This document shows, one piece after another, positions 17,177 through 26,411 of a stretch of DNA of 64,000 nucleotides. The notes beneath the pieces were generated by a model that was not told where the DNA came from, searched no databases, and was given only the letters and a program-made list of their open reading frames with translations. A program made the position numbers and the translations under genes. Numbering within the stretch: position 1 is the first letter of the stretch; every line of letters starts with the position of its first letter. Location of the stretch: assembly GCA_002708825.1 (NCBI GenBank), contig PAPF01000033.1, positions 1 to 64,000 of the forward strand, given 5' to 3'. The stretch comes from Phyllobacteriaceae bacterium (GTDB taxonomy: Bacteria > Pseudomonadota > Alphaproteobacteria > Rhizobiales > Rhizobiaceae).

Positions 17177-17320
17177 TCAGTCGTTAAGCGCGACGATCCC
17201 GTAGCCGTCCTGGGCGGCAGACCGGCCAGCGGCGGCATCGGTTGCAAAGAAGCCGATGCTCCACATCGCGGCGGCGGTCAGTACGAAGACGGAAAGAAGA
17301 GTTGCTTTCACGGGATTCAT
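17177..17320 (-). CDS. Small secreted or membrane peptide, 47 residues
   Basis: Short open frame on the minus strand convergent with lutC. It encodes MNPVKATLLSVFVLTAAAM then WSIGFFATDAAAGRSAAQDG and YGIVALND. Lys5 followed by a hydrophobic run of about 20 residues and AAA-like cleavage context looks like a signal peptide or a single membrane helix. Ribosome site is weak (GGAAAGC further upstream). A palindrome TGGTTACCA lies 35 bases upstream at 17355-17363. I do not recognise a family. The remaining spacer 17321-17618 (298 bases) holds no other gene that I can support. Confidence 0.5.
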   Translation of the reverse strand: MNPVKATLLSVFVLTAAAMWSIGFFATDAAAGRSAAQDGYGIVALND

Positions 17321-17618
17321 CTCGGTTTGCTTTCCGTCTTACTTGCGACAGGTTTGGTTACCATTCGGTTGCCTCGACAACGCAAATGTTTTCCGACTGT
17401 TCCAATTCATGCCGACAGGCCACCCTGCCCCGACGCGCGGTTCCCTATTGCATTAACCGATCGATTACCAGCCGTCTGTGACAGACTCCACACGGAAAGA
17501 CCTGAATGTTGCATTGCGGCAACGTCAATGCCCCGTGCGACGACCGGCAGCATTGACAGGGGGGCGGCTCACCGTCCTAACGTTTCCGGGCGCGCGGCGC
17601 ATCGAGGAGCAAGAGACC

Positions 17619-18269
17619 ATGGCCTTTCCCGTCGACATACCCATCCTGCTGGCCTTCTGCGCGGCATCCATGGCGCTGCTGGTCATTCCGGGTCCCACGA
17701 TCATCATGGTGGTCGCGCAGGCGCTGGCGCACGGACGCCGGGTTGCGCTGGCCAGCGTCGCGGGCGTGGGGCTTGGCGACTTCATCGCCGCCAGCCTTTC
17801 GCTGGTTGGCGTCGGCACCGTGCTGGCGGCGTCGGCCACAGCGTTCACGGTCGTCAAATGGGCGGGTGCCGCCTATCTCGTGTGGATCGGCATCAAGATG
17901 TGGCGGGCACCGGTTTCGCCGGTCCTGTCCGGGCTTGCCGCCGGCGAAGCCGTCCCGGTTATCCGCCACGGGGCCGTGTTTCGCGACGCCTTTCTCGTCA
18001 CGCTCTTCAACCCGAAGGGCATCGTGTTCTTCATGGCCTTCGTGCCGCAATTCATCGTGCCTTCGCAGGCATTTGCACCGCAGGCGGCTGTATTCGTGAC
18101 CGTGTTCACGCTGCTCGGCATCCTGAATGCGGCAGCCTATGCCCTGCTGGCAGGGTCGGCGCGACAGGCCATCCGCCGCCCGGCCGTGCTGAAGGCCGCC
18201 ACCCGCACCGGCGCGGGCTTCCTCATTTCGGCGGGCCTCGCCTCGCTGATGGTCAAGCGGGCCGCCTGA
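17619..18269 (+). CDS. LysE/RhtB family amino-acid exporter
   Basis: 216-residue inner-membrane exporter. LysE-type six-helix pattern: FCAASMALLVIPGPTIIMVVAQALAHGRR (the conserved PGPT motif at the end of helix 1), GVGLGDFIAASLSLVGV, AGAAYLVWIGIKMWR, LVTLFNPKGIVFFMAFVPQF (conserved NPK) and a C-terminal helix. The substrate is probably a neutral amino acid such as threonine, homoserine or leucine but cannot be read from sequence. Start chosen for GAGGAGC upstream. The next gene starts 3 bases later, suggesting co-transcription. Confidence 0.93.
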   Translation: MAFPVDIPILLAFCAASMALLVIPGPTIIMVVAQALAHGRRVALASVAGVGLGDFIAASLSLVGVGTVLAASATAFTVVKWAGAAYLVWIGIKMWRAPVSPVLSGLAAGEAVPVIRHGAVFRDAFLVTLFNPKGIVFFMAFVPQFIVPSQAFAPQAAVFVTVFTLLGILNAAAYALLAGSARQAIRRPAVLKAATRTGAGFLISAGLASLMVKRAA

Positions 18270-18272
18270 CCC

Positions 18273-18914
18273 ATGGCGCTGGCCAACCGGGTCGATCCCT
18301 CCGGCGCGCTGTTCGCCGATCCGGCGCGCGGGCTGTTCACCGGCAATCGCGGCGTGATCCACGACCCGGACACGAGGACGGCGACGGGGCGGCGCTGGAC
18401 GACCCTGGCCTGGATCTGCTGTGCACTCGACTACAAGGGGCGCAAGCGCGACGTCTGGGGCCGCAACGGCCCGGACGGGGCGGCCGGCTGGACGGAACTG
18501 TTCTTCACCGACGAGGTGACGGCGCTTGCGAGCGGGCACCGGCCCTGCTTCCTGTGCCGGCGCGATTGCGCAGAAGCCTTCCGGTCCGCCTTCGCGCAGG
18601 GCGCAGGCCAGCCGGATATCGCGGCCCCGGACATGGATGCTACCCTGCACGCAGGGCGGCGGCTGTCGATGGACGGCGCGCCGCAGCGCCTTTCCCCCAT
18701 CGACCTGCCGGGCCTGCCGGACGGAACCATGGTGGAATCGGGCGGCAAGGCCTTCGCGCTCAAGGAACGCCGCGCATTGCCCTGGCATCCGGCGGGCTAC
18801 GGCGCGGCACTTGCGCTTTCGGACCTGATGCGCGCGCCGGTGACGCTGATCACGCCGAAAGCGACCGTGGCGGCCCTGAGAAACGGCTACCGGCCGGTGT
18901 GGCGGGAATGCTGA
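18273..18914 (+). CDS. Unknown protein with RPCFLCRRDC motif
   Basis: 213-residue soluble protein that I cannot assign. Visible: a basic/aromatic N-terminal half (GNRGVIHDPDTRTATGRRW, TLAWICCALDYKGRKRDVWG), a cysteine motif GHRPCFLCRRDCAEAFR with CxxC and a third Cys that could bind zinc or a haem-like group, and a C-terminal part GLPDGTMVESGGKAFALKER...PVTLITPKATVAALRNGYRPVW. No signal peptide or membrane helix. It follows lysE by 3 bases and precedes rsmE by 39, so it may be part of that transcription unit. Confidence 0.75.
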   Translation: MALANRVDPSGALFADPARGLFTGNRGVIHDPDTRTATGRRWTTLAWICCALDYKGRKRDVWGRNGPDGAAGWTELFFTDEVTALASGHRPCFLCRRDCAEAFRSAFAQGAGQPDIAAPDMDATLHAGRRLSMDGAPQRLSPIDLPGLPDGTMVESGGKAFALKERRALPWHPAGYGAALALSDLMRAPVTLITPKATVAALRNGYRPVWREC

Positions 18915-18953
18915 CCGCTTGACCTTGGCCGCCGCCTCGGCCATCCATCCGCC

Positions 18954-19691
18954 ATGCGCGCCAATTACAAGCTTCCCCGCCTGTTCCTCGACGCCGCCCT
19001 GGCCGGCGGGATCGTGATCGATGCCGATTCGCGGCAGTCCAACTATCTTCTCAATGTCCTGCGGCTTGAAGAAGGAGCCGAACTGCTGGTCTTCAACGGG
19101 CGGGAGGGCGAGTGGCTCGCCCATGTGACCCGACCGGCGAAGAAACGGGCGGCGATCACGCTGGCGGTCCAGACCCGGCCACAGCCGGAGCCGGGCGATC
19201 TCGTCTACTGCTTCGCGCCGCTGAAGGCCGGCCGGCTGGACTACATGGTGCAAAAGGCGGTGGAGATGGGCGCTGGCGTCCTCCAGCCGGTCCTCACCCA
19301 GCACACGCAGGTGCACAAGCCCGGTCTCGACCGGATGAAGGCCAACGCGGTTGAAGCCGCGGAACAGTGCGGCATCCTGGCCATTCCCGAAATAGGCGAA
19401 CCGGTGAAACTCGACCGCCTCCTGGCCGGCTGGGAAAGCGGGCGCCGGCTCGTCTTCTGCGACGAGGCGGCAGAGGGAAACAACCCGCTGCCGATCCTTT
19501 CGGATCTCAAGGACGAAAGGTTCGGCCTGCTGATCGGCCCGGAAGGCGGATTTTCCGAGGAGGAGCGCCGCCAGCTTCATGCCCTGCCCTTCGTCACCGC
19601 CATTCCGCTCGGCCCGCGCATCCTGCGCGCCGACACGGCGGCTGTCGCGGCAATGGCCGTGCTGCAGGCCGCGCGCGGCGACTGGACCTGA
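18954..19691 (+). CDS. rsmE: 16S rRNA (uracil1498-N3)-methyltransferase
   Basis: SPOUT-class methyltransferase that methylates U1498 of 16S rRNA. 245 residues: N-terminal PUA-like part (RLFLDAAL...[20 protein letters not shown]) and SPOUT domain with [32 protein letters not shown], the SAM-binding [13 protein letters not shown] and the C-terminal knot [20 protein letters not shown]. Followed by gshA, a neighbour pair common in Rhizobiales. Confidence 0.95.
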   Translation: MRANYKLPRLFLDAALAGGIVIDADSRQSNYLLNVLRLEEGAELLVFNGREGEWLAHVTRPAKKRAAITLAVQTRPQPEPGDLVYCFAPLKAGRLDYMVQKAVEMGAGVLQPVLTQHTQVHKPGLDRMKANAVEAAEQCGILAIPEIGEPVKLDRLLAGWESGRRLVFCDEAAEGNNPLPILSDLKDERFGLLIGPEGGFSEEERRQLHALPFVTAIPLGPRILRADTAAVAAMAVLQAARGDWT

Positions 19692-19822
19692 ACGGATCAA
19701 TTCCTGTTGACGTCATGTTCAGGACTTTTCGCTTGATAAGGCCCGCCCTTCTCGTCCATTGATGCCACGCAATCAAACGGCCGCGCCCGCGACCGTGCGG
19801 CACGAATGAAGGAATGCGTTTC

Positions 19823-21196
19823 ATGGCGCGGGACACGACTGACGACAGGCCGCTCGGCGGATTTTCCGACATGGTCGGCTGGATGGAAGCCGGCTGCAAG
19901 CCCGTGGACGACTGGCGCATCGGCACCGAGCACGAGAAATTTCCCTTCTATGTGGATGGCAACCGGCCGGTTCCCTATGGCGGCGACAACGGCATCCGCG
20001 CCATCCTCGAAGGCATGCGCCAGAAGCTCGGCTGGGAGCCGATCATGGACGCGGGCCACATCATCGGCCTCGTCGAGCCGACCGGACAGGGCGCGATCAG
20101 CCTGGAGCCGGGCGGACAGTTCGAACTGTCCGGCGCGCCGCTGGAAACGATCCACCAGACATGCCGGGAGGGCAATGCCCACCTGGCACAGGTGCGCGAG
20201 ATCGCCGAGCCGCTCGGCATCCGGTTTCTCGGCATGGGCGCCAGCCCGAAATGGACGCTGGCAGATACGCCGCGCATGCCGAAATCGCGCTACGACATCA
20301 TGACCGCCTACATGCCCAAGGCCGGCAGCCAGGGCCTCGACATGATGTACCGCACCTGCACGATCCAGGTGAATCTCGATTTCGACAGCGAGACCGACAT
20401 GCGCCGCAAGATGCAGGTCTCCATGAAGCTGCAGCCGCTGGCGACCGTGCTGTTCGCCTCCTCGCCCTTCACCGAGGGCGAGCCCAACGGCCTGCAAAGC
20501 TGGCGCGGCGACATCTGGCGCGACGTGGACAACGAGCGTTCCGGGCTGTTGCCCTTCGTCTTCGCGCCGGATTTCGGTTTCGCCGACTATGCGGAATGGG
20601 CGCTCGACGTGCCGATGTATTTCGTCATCCGCGACGGGCGCTACCATGACGCCACGCATGTGACCTTCCGCCAGTTCATGAACGGTGCGCTGAAAGGCGA
20701 AATCTCGCGCCCGGAACCGACGATGGGGGACTGGACCAACCATCTCTCGACGCTGTTTCCGGATGTGCGGCTGAAACGGTTCCTGGAAATGCGCGGCGCC
20801 GATGGCGGACCCTGGCGGCGCATCTGCGCGCTTCCGGCCTTCTGGGTCGGCCTGCTCTATGACGGCGAGGCGCTGAGCGCGGCCGAAGCGCTCGTGAAGG
20901 ACTGGACGGTAGCCGAAACGCAGGCGCTGCGCGACAGCGCGCCGACACTCGGACTGGAAAGCGGGATCGGCGGGCGCAGCCTGCACATGGTCGCCCGCGA
21001 AGCGCTGGAGATCTCGCGCCTCGGCCTGAAGAACCGCAACCGGCTGAACGTCGACGGATTCGACGAGGCGCATTTCCTGGCGCCACTGGAGGAGATCGTC
21101 GCGCGGGGCACGACCGACGCCCAGGAGATGCTGGCCGCCTGGCACACGCGCTGGGACCACTCGGTCGAGCCGCTGTTCACCGAATACGCCTATTGA
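19823..21196 (+). CDS. gshA: Glutamate-cysteine ligase (plant/alphaproteobacterial type)
   Basis: First enzyme of glutathione synthesis, joining glutamate and cysteine with ATP. About 457 residues, as expected for the GCS2/plant-like class. Landmarks: DWRIGTEHEKFPF, GLVEPTGQGAISLEPGGQFELSG (substrate/ATP site), MGASPKWTL, KSRYDIMTAYMPKAGSQGLDMMYRTCTIQVNLD and LKNRNRLNVDGFDEAHFL. Start placed at MARDTTDD because AAGGA lies 9 bases upstream; an ATG three codons earlier is too close to it. Confidence 0.95.
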   Translation: MARDTTDDRPLGGFSDMVGWMEAGCKPVDDWRIGTEHEKFPFYVDGNRPVPYGGDNGIRAILEGMRQKLGWEPIMDAGHIIGLVEPTGQGAISLEPGGQFELSGAPLETIHQTCREGNAHLAQVREIAEPLGIRFLGMGASPKWTLADTPRMPKSRYDIMTAYMPKAGSQGLDMMYRTCTIQVNLDFDSETDMRRKMQVSMKLQPLATVLFASSPFTEGEPNGLQSWRGDIWRDVDNERSGLLPFVFAPDFGFADYAEWALDVPMYFVIRDGRYHDATHVTFRQFMNGALKGEISRPEPTMGDWTNHLSTLFPDVRLKRFLEMRGADGGPWRRICALPAFWVGLLYDGEALSAAEALVKDWTVAETQALRDSAPTLGLESGIGGRSLHMVAREALEISRLGLKNRNRLNVDGFDEAHFLAPLEEIVARGTTDAQEMLAAWHTRWDHSVEPLFTEYAY

Positions 21197-21226
21197 GCTG
21201 ACGGCCGTTCCTGCAACCATCTTCCT

Positions 21227-21247
21227 GTTTGTCGACAGCCGACAAAC
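21227..21247. repeat. Inverted repeat between gshA and DUF937 gene
   Basis: GTTTGTCG and CGACAAAC form a perfect 8-bp inverted repeat with a 5-base spacer, 45 bases upstream of the DUF937 start. It has no T-tract, so an operator is as likely as a weak hairpin. Confidence 0.35.
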
Positions 21248-21292
21248 CGGCTAGCCTTGCCGGACCGAAACCGGCGGCAAGGAGGAATTGCC

Positions 21293-22192
21293 ATGGCCCC
21301 GTTGCTCGACATGATGCTGAACATGCAGAACGGCGAAGCCGTGCAGCAGATGGCGCGCCAGTTCCAGTTGTCACAGGAGCAGACAGCCAAGGCCATGGAA
21401 GCGCTGATGCCGGCCTTTTCCGAAGGGCTGAAGCGCAACGCCTCCGATCCCTTCGGCGTGGCGAATTTCCTCAATGCGCTGGCGACCGGCCAACATGCCC
21501 GCTACTGGGAGGACATGCAGGCCGCCTTCCAGCCGCAGGGCGTGCAGAACGGCAACGGCATTCTCGGCCATTTGTTCGGTTCCCCTGAAGTGAGCCGCGC
21601 CATCGCCAGGCAGGCTGAAGCGGCGACCGGCATCGGCCAGGAAATCTACAAGCAGATGCTGCCAGTCCTCGCCAACCTGATCATGGGCGGGCTCTACCGC
21701 CAGTCGACGGGACAGGCGGCCGGCTTCGGGGGCAATGCGTTTGGCGCAGGCGGCAATCCGCTCGGCGAGATCATCGAACAGATGATGCGCCAGGGCACCG
21801 ACATGTGGACGCGCGGCCAGCAGCAGCATCGCACACCGCGCGCGGAGCCGCAGAACCCGTTCGACAATCCGTTCGGCAAGATGCTGGAAGGGATGCTCGG
21901 CGGGGGCCTGCAACAGCCGCAGGCGCAGCAACGGCCGCAAAACCCGATGACGGACAATCCGCTGGGGCGGATCTTCGAGGATTTCCTGCGCAGCGCGCAA
22001 GGTGCCGGGAGGGCCGGAACAACCAGGCCGGAAGGGGGCGGCGCAGGCGAACCGTCGGGCAAGGCGTCCAATCCCTATGACGAAATTTTTGGCGAGATGT
22101 TCGAAAGCGGCCGCCGCGCGCGCGACGATTACCAGCGCAATGTCGAGAGCATTTTCGACCAGTTCCTGAAGGGCATGGACCGCCAGCGCTGA
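21293..22192 (+). CDS. DUF937 family protein
   Basis: 299 residues, cytoplasmic by appearance. The N-terminus (APLLDMMLNMQNGEAVQQMARQFQLSQEQ, then TAKAMEALMPAFSEGLKR) is the helical DUF937 domain. The rest is Gln/Gly/Pro/Met-rich low complexity with repeated (N/D)NPFG/L(G)K/RxxEGxL blocks near residues 160-260 and a short acidic C-terminal helix (YQRNVESIFDQFLKGMDRQR). Function unknown. Very strong ribosome site GGAGG 7 bases before the ATG. Stands alone between gshA and the DUF1127 gene. Confidence 0.8.
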   Translation: MAPLLDMMLNMQNGEAVQQMARQFQLSQEQTAKAMEALMPAFSEGLKRNASDPFGVANFLNALATGQHARYWEDMQAAFQPQGVQNGNGILGHLFGSPEVSRAIARQAEAATGIGQEIYKQMLPVLANLIMGGLYRQSTGQAAGFGGNAFGAGGNPLGEIIEQMMRQGTDMWTRGQQQHRTPRAEPQNPFDNPFGKMLEGMLGGGLQQPQAQQRPQNPMTDNPLGRIFEDFLRSAQGAGRAGTTRPEGGGAGEPSGKASNPYDEIFGEMFESGRRARDDYQRNVESIFDQFLKGMDRQR

Positions 22193-22205
22193 GCGCCGGC
22201 GCACG

Positions 22206-22238
22206 AAAAAGACCCGGCCGCGGGGGCACGGCCGGGTC
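22206..22238 (-). terminator. Rho-independent terminator after DUF1127 gene
   Basis: A perfect 10-bp stem (GACCCGGCCG/CGGCCGGGTC) is followed on the minus strand by TTTTT. It lies 78 bases past the DUF1127 stop and may act weakly for the convergent DUF937 gene. Confidence 0.75.
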
Positions 22239-22315
22239 AGGCACGCGGGGCTGCCGGAGGGGATCCGGCCTGCGGCCATGGGGGACACGCAGCGCCCGCG
22301 GTAGACGATTCGGCA

Positions 22316-22609
22316 TCAGTGAACGTGGCGCGCGGCCATTTCGGCGTCCGTGAGGCGCTGGTCACGCAACATGCCCAGGCGGCGCGTCGGGTCTTCGCTC
22401 CAGCGGCTGCCGCGGACATCGAAGAGATCGCCACGGGTGATGCCCATGTCGGCCAGTTGACGGTCGGTCAACGTGGCCAGTTCGCCAAGGCAGGTGCGAT
22501 TGCGCCAGATGCGGAACACCGCCGCCATGGCCGCACCGGCACGCGCAGCAACGCCGGTCAGGACGGCCAGGCGGGTGGAAACATGGGCAGTGTGTTGCAG
22601 GGCGGTCAT
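22316..22609 (-). CDS. DUF1127 domain small protein
   Basis: 97-residue basic protein with a DUF1127 (YjiS-like) core: RIWRNRTCLGELATLTDRQL then ADMGITRGDLFDV. Small DUF1127 proteins in Alphaproteobacteria act in RNA-linked regulation of phosphate and central carbon metabolism; the domain is arginine-rich and can bind RNA. A hydrophobic Ala-rich stretch precedes it. Start MTALQHT is set by AAAGGAG 8 bases upstream. Divergent from a LysR gene, an arrangement seen repeatedly in this order. Confidence 0.85.
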   Translation of the reverse strand: MTALQHTAHVSTRLAVLTGVAARAGAAMAAVFRIWRNRTCLGELATLTDRQLADMGITRGDLFDVRGSRWSEDPTRRLGMLRDQRLTDAEMAARHVH

Positions 22610-22791
22610 TTTCGGGGCTCCTTTACGGTGACCGGAAGATCGGCAGCAAAGCATCAAGCGCGCGGACCAAAGGCCCGCGACGCCGGTGTGCACCGGCCAT
22701 TCCGGAATATGCACATCATGCACCGCAGCGATTGATTAGTCGAACGAATGTTTTTAATCTTACCGTTCAACATCATTGATAGGACAACGCC

Positions 22792-23751
22792 ATGGCTGCC
22801 GCGCTCGATCTCGACCAGCTCCGCACATTCCTCGCCATCGCCGAGACCGGATCCTTCACCGAGGCGTCGCAGATCGTCCATCGCACGCAATCGGCGGTCT
22901 CGATGCAGATGCGAAAGCTGGAGGAGCGTGTCGGCAAACCGCTATTCGAGAAGGACGGGCGGATGAACCGGCTGACCGAGGACGGCGAGAGGCTGACCGC
23001 CTATGCGCGCCGGCTGGTCCAGCTCAACAACGAGACGCTGGCCGCCTTCGACGACAGCCAGTTGCAGGGCCATGTGCGCATCGGCGTGCCGGACGATTAT
23101 GCCGAGCGTTTCCTGCCGGAAATCGTCGGACGCTTCACGCGCTCCAACCCGAAGGTCGAACTGACGGTCATGTGCGAGCCGACCTACGGGCTGATCGAGC
23201 ATGTCCGGCGCGGCCATCTCGACATCGCGCTGATCTCGCAGACAGAGGGCGACGGCAGCATGGAGATCGTGCGCCGCGAGCCGCTGCTCTGGGTGACGTC
23301 CGCCGCCCATGCCACGCATGAGGAGCCGGTGCTGCCGCTGGCGGCCGGGCGGCCGTCCTGCAAGTGGCGGCAGCGGGCAGTGGAAGTGCTGGACGCCATG
23401 GGCCGCGAACACAGGTTCATCTTCAACAGCTGGTCGGCAACGGTCATCGCGGCGGCGGTGTTGTCCGGCCAGGCGGTGTCGCTGCTGCCCGAATGCGCGC
23501 TGCGCCCCGGCATGCGGGTGCTGGGCGAAGCCGACGGCTTCCTGTCGCTGGGTGAAACGGGCATCGCGATCCTGCGCGGGCGCACCCGCCATCCGGCGCT
23601 CGTCGATGCCCTTGCCAGGCATATCTCCGAGAGCCTCGACAACCTTTCGGTTCCAGGTGCGCTGGGACTGGCGTCGCCAGACCTGCCGGTGGCGAATGGT
23701 GGCATGCGCACGCCGCGCCTGCGCCCGGGCCACATGCTGGCCGGCTGGTAG
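22792..23751 (+). CDS. LysR family regulator (LrhA-like), divergent from DUF1127 gene
   Basis: 319-residue LysR regulator. HTH at residues 5-65 ([38 protein letters not shown]) and a C-terminal ligand-binding domain ([40 protein letters not shown], then VSLLPECAL), of the LrhA/HexA-like subgroup. The 180-base divergent spacer has a perfect ATTCCGGAAT palindrome and a TGCA-CATCA-TGCA repeat that could be its operator. The DUF1127 gene is its likeliest target. Confidence 0.9.
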   Translation: MAAALDLDQLRTFLAIAETGSFTEASQIVHRTQSAVSMQMRKLEERVGKPLFEKDGRMNRLTEDGERLTAYARRLVQLNNETLAAFDDSQLQGHVRIGVPDDYAERFLPEIVGRFTRSNPKVELTVMCEPTYGLIEHVRRGHLDIALISQTEGDGSMEIVRREPLLWVTSAAHATHEEPVLPLAAGRPSCKWRQRAVEVLDAMGREHRFIFNSWSATVIAAAVLSGQAVSLLPECALRPGMRVLGEADGFLSLGETGIAILRGRTRHPALVDALARHISESLDNLSVPGALGLASPDLPVANGGMRTPRLRPGHMLAGW

Positions 23752-23804
23752 GCACACGGCGAGGGCCTGTTGACTCCGATAGCCTGCCGAAGCCCAATGC
23801 GGCC

Positions 23805-25250
23805 ATGGCAGACGAATCAGCATCCAACGCGGCCGAGTTCACCGTCTCGGAAATATCCGGCGCGCTGAAACGCGTGGTCGAGGACGCATTCGGCCATGTG
23901 CGCGTTCGCGGCGAGGTGTCTGGCTATCGTGGGCCGCATTCCTCGGGCCACGCCTATTTCGCGCTCAAGGACGAGCGTGCCCGCATCGACGCGGTCATCT
24001 GGCGCGGCAGTTTCCAGCGGCTGCGCTTCAAGCCGGAAGAAGGCATGGAGGTGATCGCGACCGGCAAGCTGACCACCTATCCCGGTTCGTCGAAATACCA
24101 GATCATGATCGAGACGCTGGAACCGGCGGGTGCCGGCGCGCTCATGGCGCTGCTGGAGGAGCGCAAGCGCAAGCTGGCCGGCGAGGGGCTTTTCGACCCG
24201 GCCCGCAAGCGGCCGCTGCCCTCGCTTCCGCGCGTCATCGGCGTCGTCACCTCGCCAACCGGCGCAGTGATCCGCGACATCATCCACCGCATCACGGACC
24301 GGTTTCCGGTCCATGTCATCGTCTGGCCGGTGCGGGTTCAGGGCGACACCTGCGGGGCGGAAGTGGCGCGCGCGATTGCCGGCTTCAACGCGCTTGCGCC
24401 GGGCGGTCCGGTGGCGCGCCCGGACCTCATCATCGTGGCGCGCGGCGGCGGAAGCCTGGAGGACCTCTGGGGGTTCAACGACGAGGTGGTGGTGCGCGCG
24501 GCTGCCGCATCGGCCATTCCGCTGATCTCGGCTGTCGGTCACGAAACGGACTGGACGCTGATCGACCTTGCCGCCGACATGCGCGCGCCGACGCCGACGG
24601 GCGCAGCCGAGATGGCCGTGCCGGTGAAGGCCGACCTTGAAGCCGCGCTGGCAAACCTGTCGGCACGGCTGTCCGGCGCCATGCGGCGTTCGATGGACCG
24701 CAAGCGCGAGGCGGTGCGCGCTGCCGCACGCGCCCTGCCCCAGGCAGACCAGTTGCTCGCGCTGCCGCGGCGGCGCTTCGACGAGGCAGCCATCAACCTG
24801 TCACGCATGTTGCGGGTGCATGTGGAACGCAAGAAGGCAGGCTTCGACCGGATTTCGGTGCGTTTGCGCCCTCAGGCGCTCGATGCCCGCTTCACGCAGG
24901 CACGGCGTGACCTCAAACGCCTCGATACCGCGCTGCCGCGCCTTGTCGCGGCGTCGCTGGAGCGCCGCTCCGAACGGCTGGAACAGGCGGGACGCCTGCT
25001 CAGATCCTTCTCCTACCAGGGCACGCTTGAGCGCGGTTTCGCGCTGGTGCGCGACGGCGAAGGCCGTCCGCTGTCGCGCGCGGCGGGCATCCGGCCAGGC
25101 GATTCCCTGTCAATCGAATTCCAGGACGGCCATGTCCAGGCGGCCGCGCTGGGCCCGGCCGGGGGAACCACCCCTTCCGGACCAACCGGCAAGCGCAAGG
25201 GCGCGGCGCAGACCGCACAGCAGGCAAAAGGCCAGGGCGAACTGTTCTGA
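23805..25250 (+). CDS. xseA: Exodeoxyribonuclease VII large subunit
   Basis: Single-strand-specific exonuclease subunit for DNA repair. 481 residues: N-terminal OB-fold ([25 protein letters not shown]...), central catalytic domain ([65 protein letters not shown]), long coiled coil and C-terminal [18 protein letters not shown]. The tail from about 445 is Gly/Thr/Lys-rich. The small subunit xseB is not adjacent. Confidence 0.95.
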   Translation: MADESASNAAEFTVSEISGALKRVVEDAFGHVRVRGEVSGYRGPHSSGHAYFALKDERARIDAVIWRGSFQRLRFKPEEGMEVIATGKLTTYPGSSKYQIMIETLEPAGAGALMALLEERKRKLAGEGLFDPARKRPLPSLPRVIGVVTSPTGAVIRDIIHRITDRFPVHVIVWPVRVQGDTCGAEVARAIAGFNALAPGGPVARPDLIIVARGGGSLEDLWGFNDEVVVRAAAASAIPLISAVGHETDWTLIDLAADMRAPTPTGAAEMAVPVKADLEAALANLSARLSGAMRRSMDRKREAVRAAARALPQADQLLALPRRRFDEAAINLSRMLRVHVERKKAGFDRISVRLRPQALDARFTQARRDLKRLDTALPRLVAASLERRSERLEQAGRLLRSFSYQGTLERGFALVRDGEGRPLSRAAGIRPGDSLSIEFQDGHVQAAALGPAGGTTPSGPTGKRKGAAQTAQQAKGQGELF

Positions 25251-25323
25251 TCGCGGGTCCGGCGGCCCGTCAGAGCGCCGCCAACTCGCCGCGACACGCG
25301 TGCAGTTTTCGGAAGTTCGTTCG

Positions 25324-26016
25324 TCAGGAACTTCCCTTCCTCCCGTCCAGCAGCGCCAGAACCGACGGCAGATCGCGCATGTTGGCGAAGACGGCGTCAG
25401 GTTGAAGCCCTGCGATGACGGGGGCAAGCCCCGCCGGCGCCACATGGGAACCGCCGGTGAAGGCGGCAACCTGCATCCCTGCGCTGCGGGCCGCTGCGAT
25501 GCCGGCCGGGCTGTCCTCGATGACAATACAGCGCTCGGGCGCGACGCCCATGGAACGGGCCGCATGAAGGAAGAGGTCCGGCGCGGGCTTGCCGCGCGCG
25601 ACCATTGTGGAACTGAAGACGTTCGGCTCGAACCGGTCCAGCAGCCCGGTGACGCCCAGCGACAGGCGAATGCGCTCGGGCTGGCTGGAGGATGCCACGC
25701 AGAACGGCCGGTCGAGCGCGGCGAGCGTTTCGCCAATTCCCCGGATGGGCTTCAACTCGCCACGGAAGCGCGCATAGAGGCGCTCGCGCATCGTCTCCAG
25801 GTGAAGATCGGTCACTGCCAGGCCATTGCCTGCAGCCAGGTCCGCAACGATGGATCGGACCGAGTGGCCGAGGAAGCGCCTGTATGCCTCGTCGAGCGGG
25901 ATGTCCGCACCAGCCTCGGCGATGATCTCCGTGAGCACGCCGATCGATATCGGCTCGCTGTCAACCAGCACGCCGTCGCAATCGAAAATCACAAGGCGTT
26001 CATTGCGGCCGGACAC
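25324..26016 (-). CDS. HAD-superfamily phosphatase (IA, CbbY/GpH-like)
   Basis: 230-residue sugar-phosphatase or phosphoglycolate-type hydrolase. HAD motif I FDCDGVLVDSEP (Asp12 nucleophile, Asp14), helical cap, motif II CVASSS, motif III with Lys in RGKPAPDLFLHAA, and motif IV VIEDSPAGIAAARSAGM. The DGVLVDSEP pattern and cap size fit subfamily IA variant 3 (beta-phosphoglucomutase-like or sugar phosphatases). Phosphoglycolate phosphatase is possible but no context supports it. Convergent with xseA, their ends 73 bases apart. Confidence 0.88.
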   Translation of the reverse strand: MSGRNERLVIFDCDGVLVDSEPISIGVLTEIIAEAGADIPLDEAYRRFLGHSVRSIVADLAAGNGLAVTDLHLETMRERLYARFRGELKPIRGIGETLAALDRPFCVASSSQPERIRLSLGVTGLLDRFEPNVFSSTMVARGKPAPDLFLHAARSMGVAPERCIVIEDSPAGIAAARSAGMQVAAFTGGSHVAPAGLAPVIAGLQPDAVFANMRDLPSVLALLDGRKGSS

Positions 26017-26129
26017 AGCGCCCCTCCCCTGTCAGCCCATTTGCGGACCGGTCGCCCCGTTGTGCAGCCGGACCGGAAACGGTCCTGCGGATGGCGCGTC
26101 GTCCGGCATCTCGTGAAGGGAAGTGAGGA

Positions 26130-26206
26130 TGGTACGGTTGGGTGGATTCGAACCACCGACCTTTGGAGCCACAATCCAACGCTCTAACCAACTGAGCTAC
26201 AACCGC
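26130..26206 (-). tRNA. tRNA-His (anticodon GTG), no encoded G-1
   Basis: Folds as a full cloverleaf: acceptor GCGGTTG/CAACCGT, D arm GCTC...GAGC, anticodon arm TTGGA-TTGTGGC-TCCAA with anticodon GTG, T arm GGTGG-TTCGAAT-CCACC. Position 72 is U (G1-U72), the discriminator is A73, and CCA is encoded. The base before G1 is T, so the G-1 that marks nearly all bacterial tRNA-His is not encoded. This is the alphaproteobacterial variant that matches the HisRS type at 1026-2522. Confidence 0.96.
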
Positions 26207-26293
26207 ACATGCCGGAACCCGGCGGAGCGTCAATACGCATATTCGCATCGGGTTTCAAGCACAAATCCGGCGCGAATTCCACCGCCTCCAATG

Positions 26294-26319
26294 AAAAAGA
26301 CCGGGCGCGGGGCCCGGTC
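26294..26319 (-). terminator. Rho-independent terminator after phasin gene
   Basis: An 8-bp stem (GACCGGGC/GCCCGGTC, loop of 5) followed on the minus strand by TTTTT, 93 bases after the phasin stop. The rest of the 205-base spacer to the tRNA holds nothing else that I can support. Confidence 0.75.
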
Positions 26320-26411
26320 TCTTAGCGTGCCGACCGGTCGGGGAGGAGGGACCGGGCCGGCGTTCCCCGCGGCCGGGAGGAGGATAGCCGCAGGGAAAGG
26401 TCGTTTCGGCC

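Noticed and set aside
17577-19700. 707-residue minus-strand open frame over lysE, the unknown gene and rsmE
   Set aside because: Antisense shadow of three well-supported plus-strand genes; composition rich in Arg/Gly/His as in other shadows.
25310-25340. Inverted repeat GGAAGTTC/GAACTTCC at the end of the HAD gene as terminator
   Set aside because: Neither strand has a T-tract after the stem, and one arm lies in the coding end of the HAD gene.
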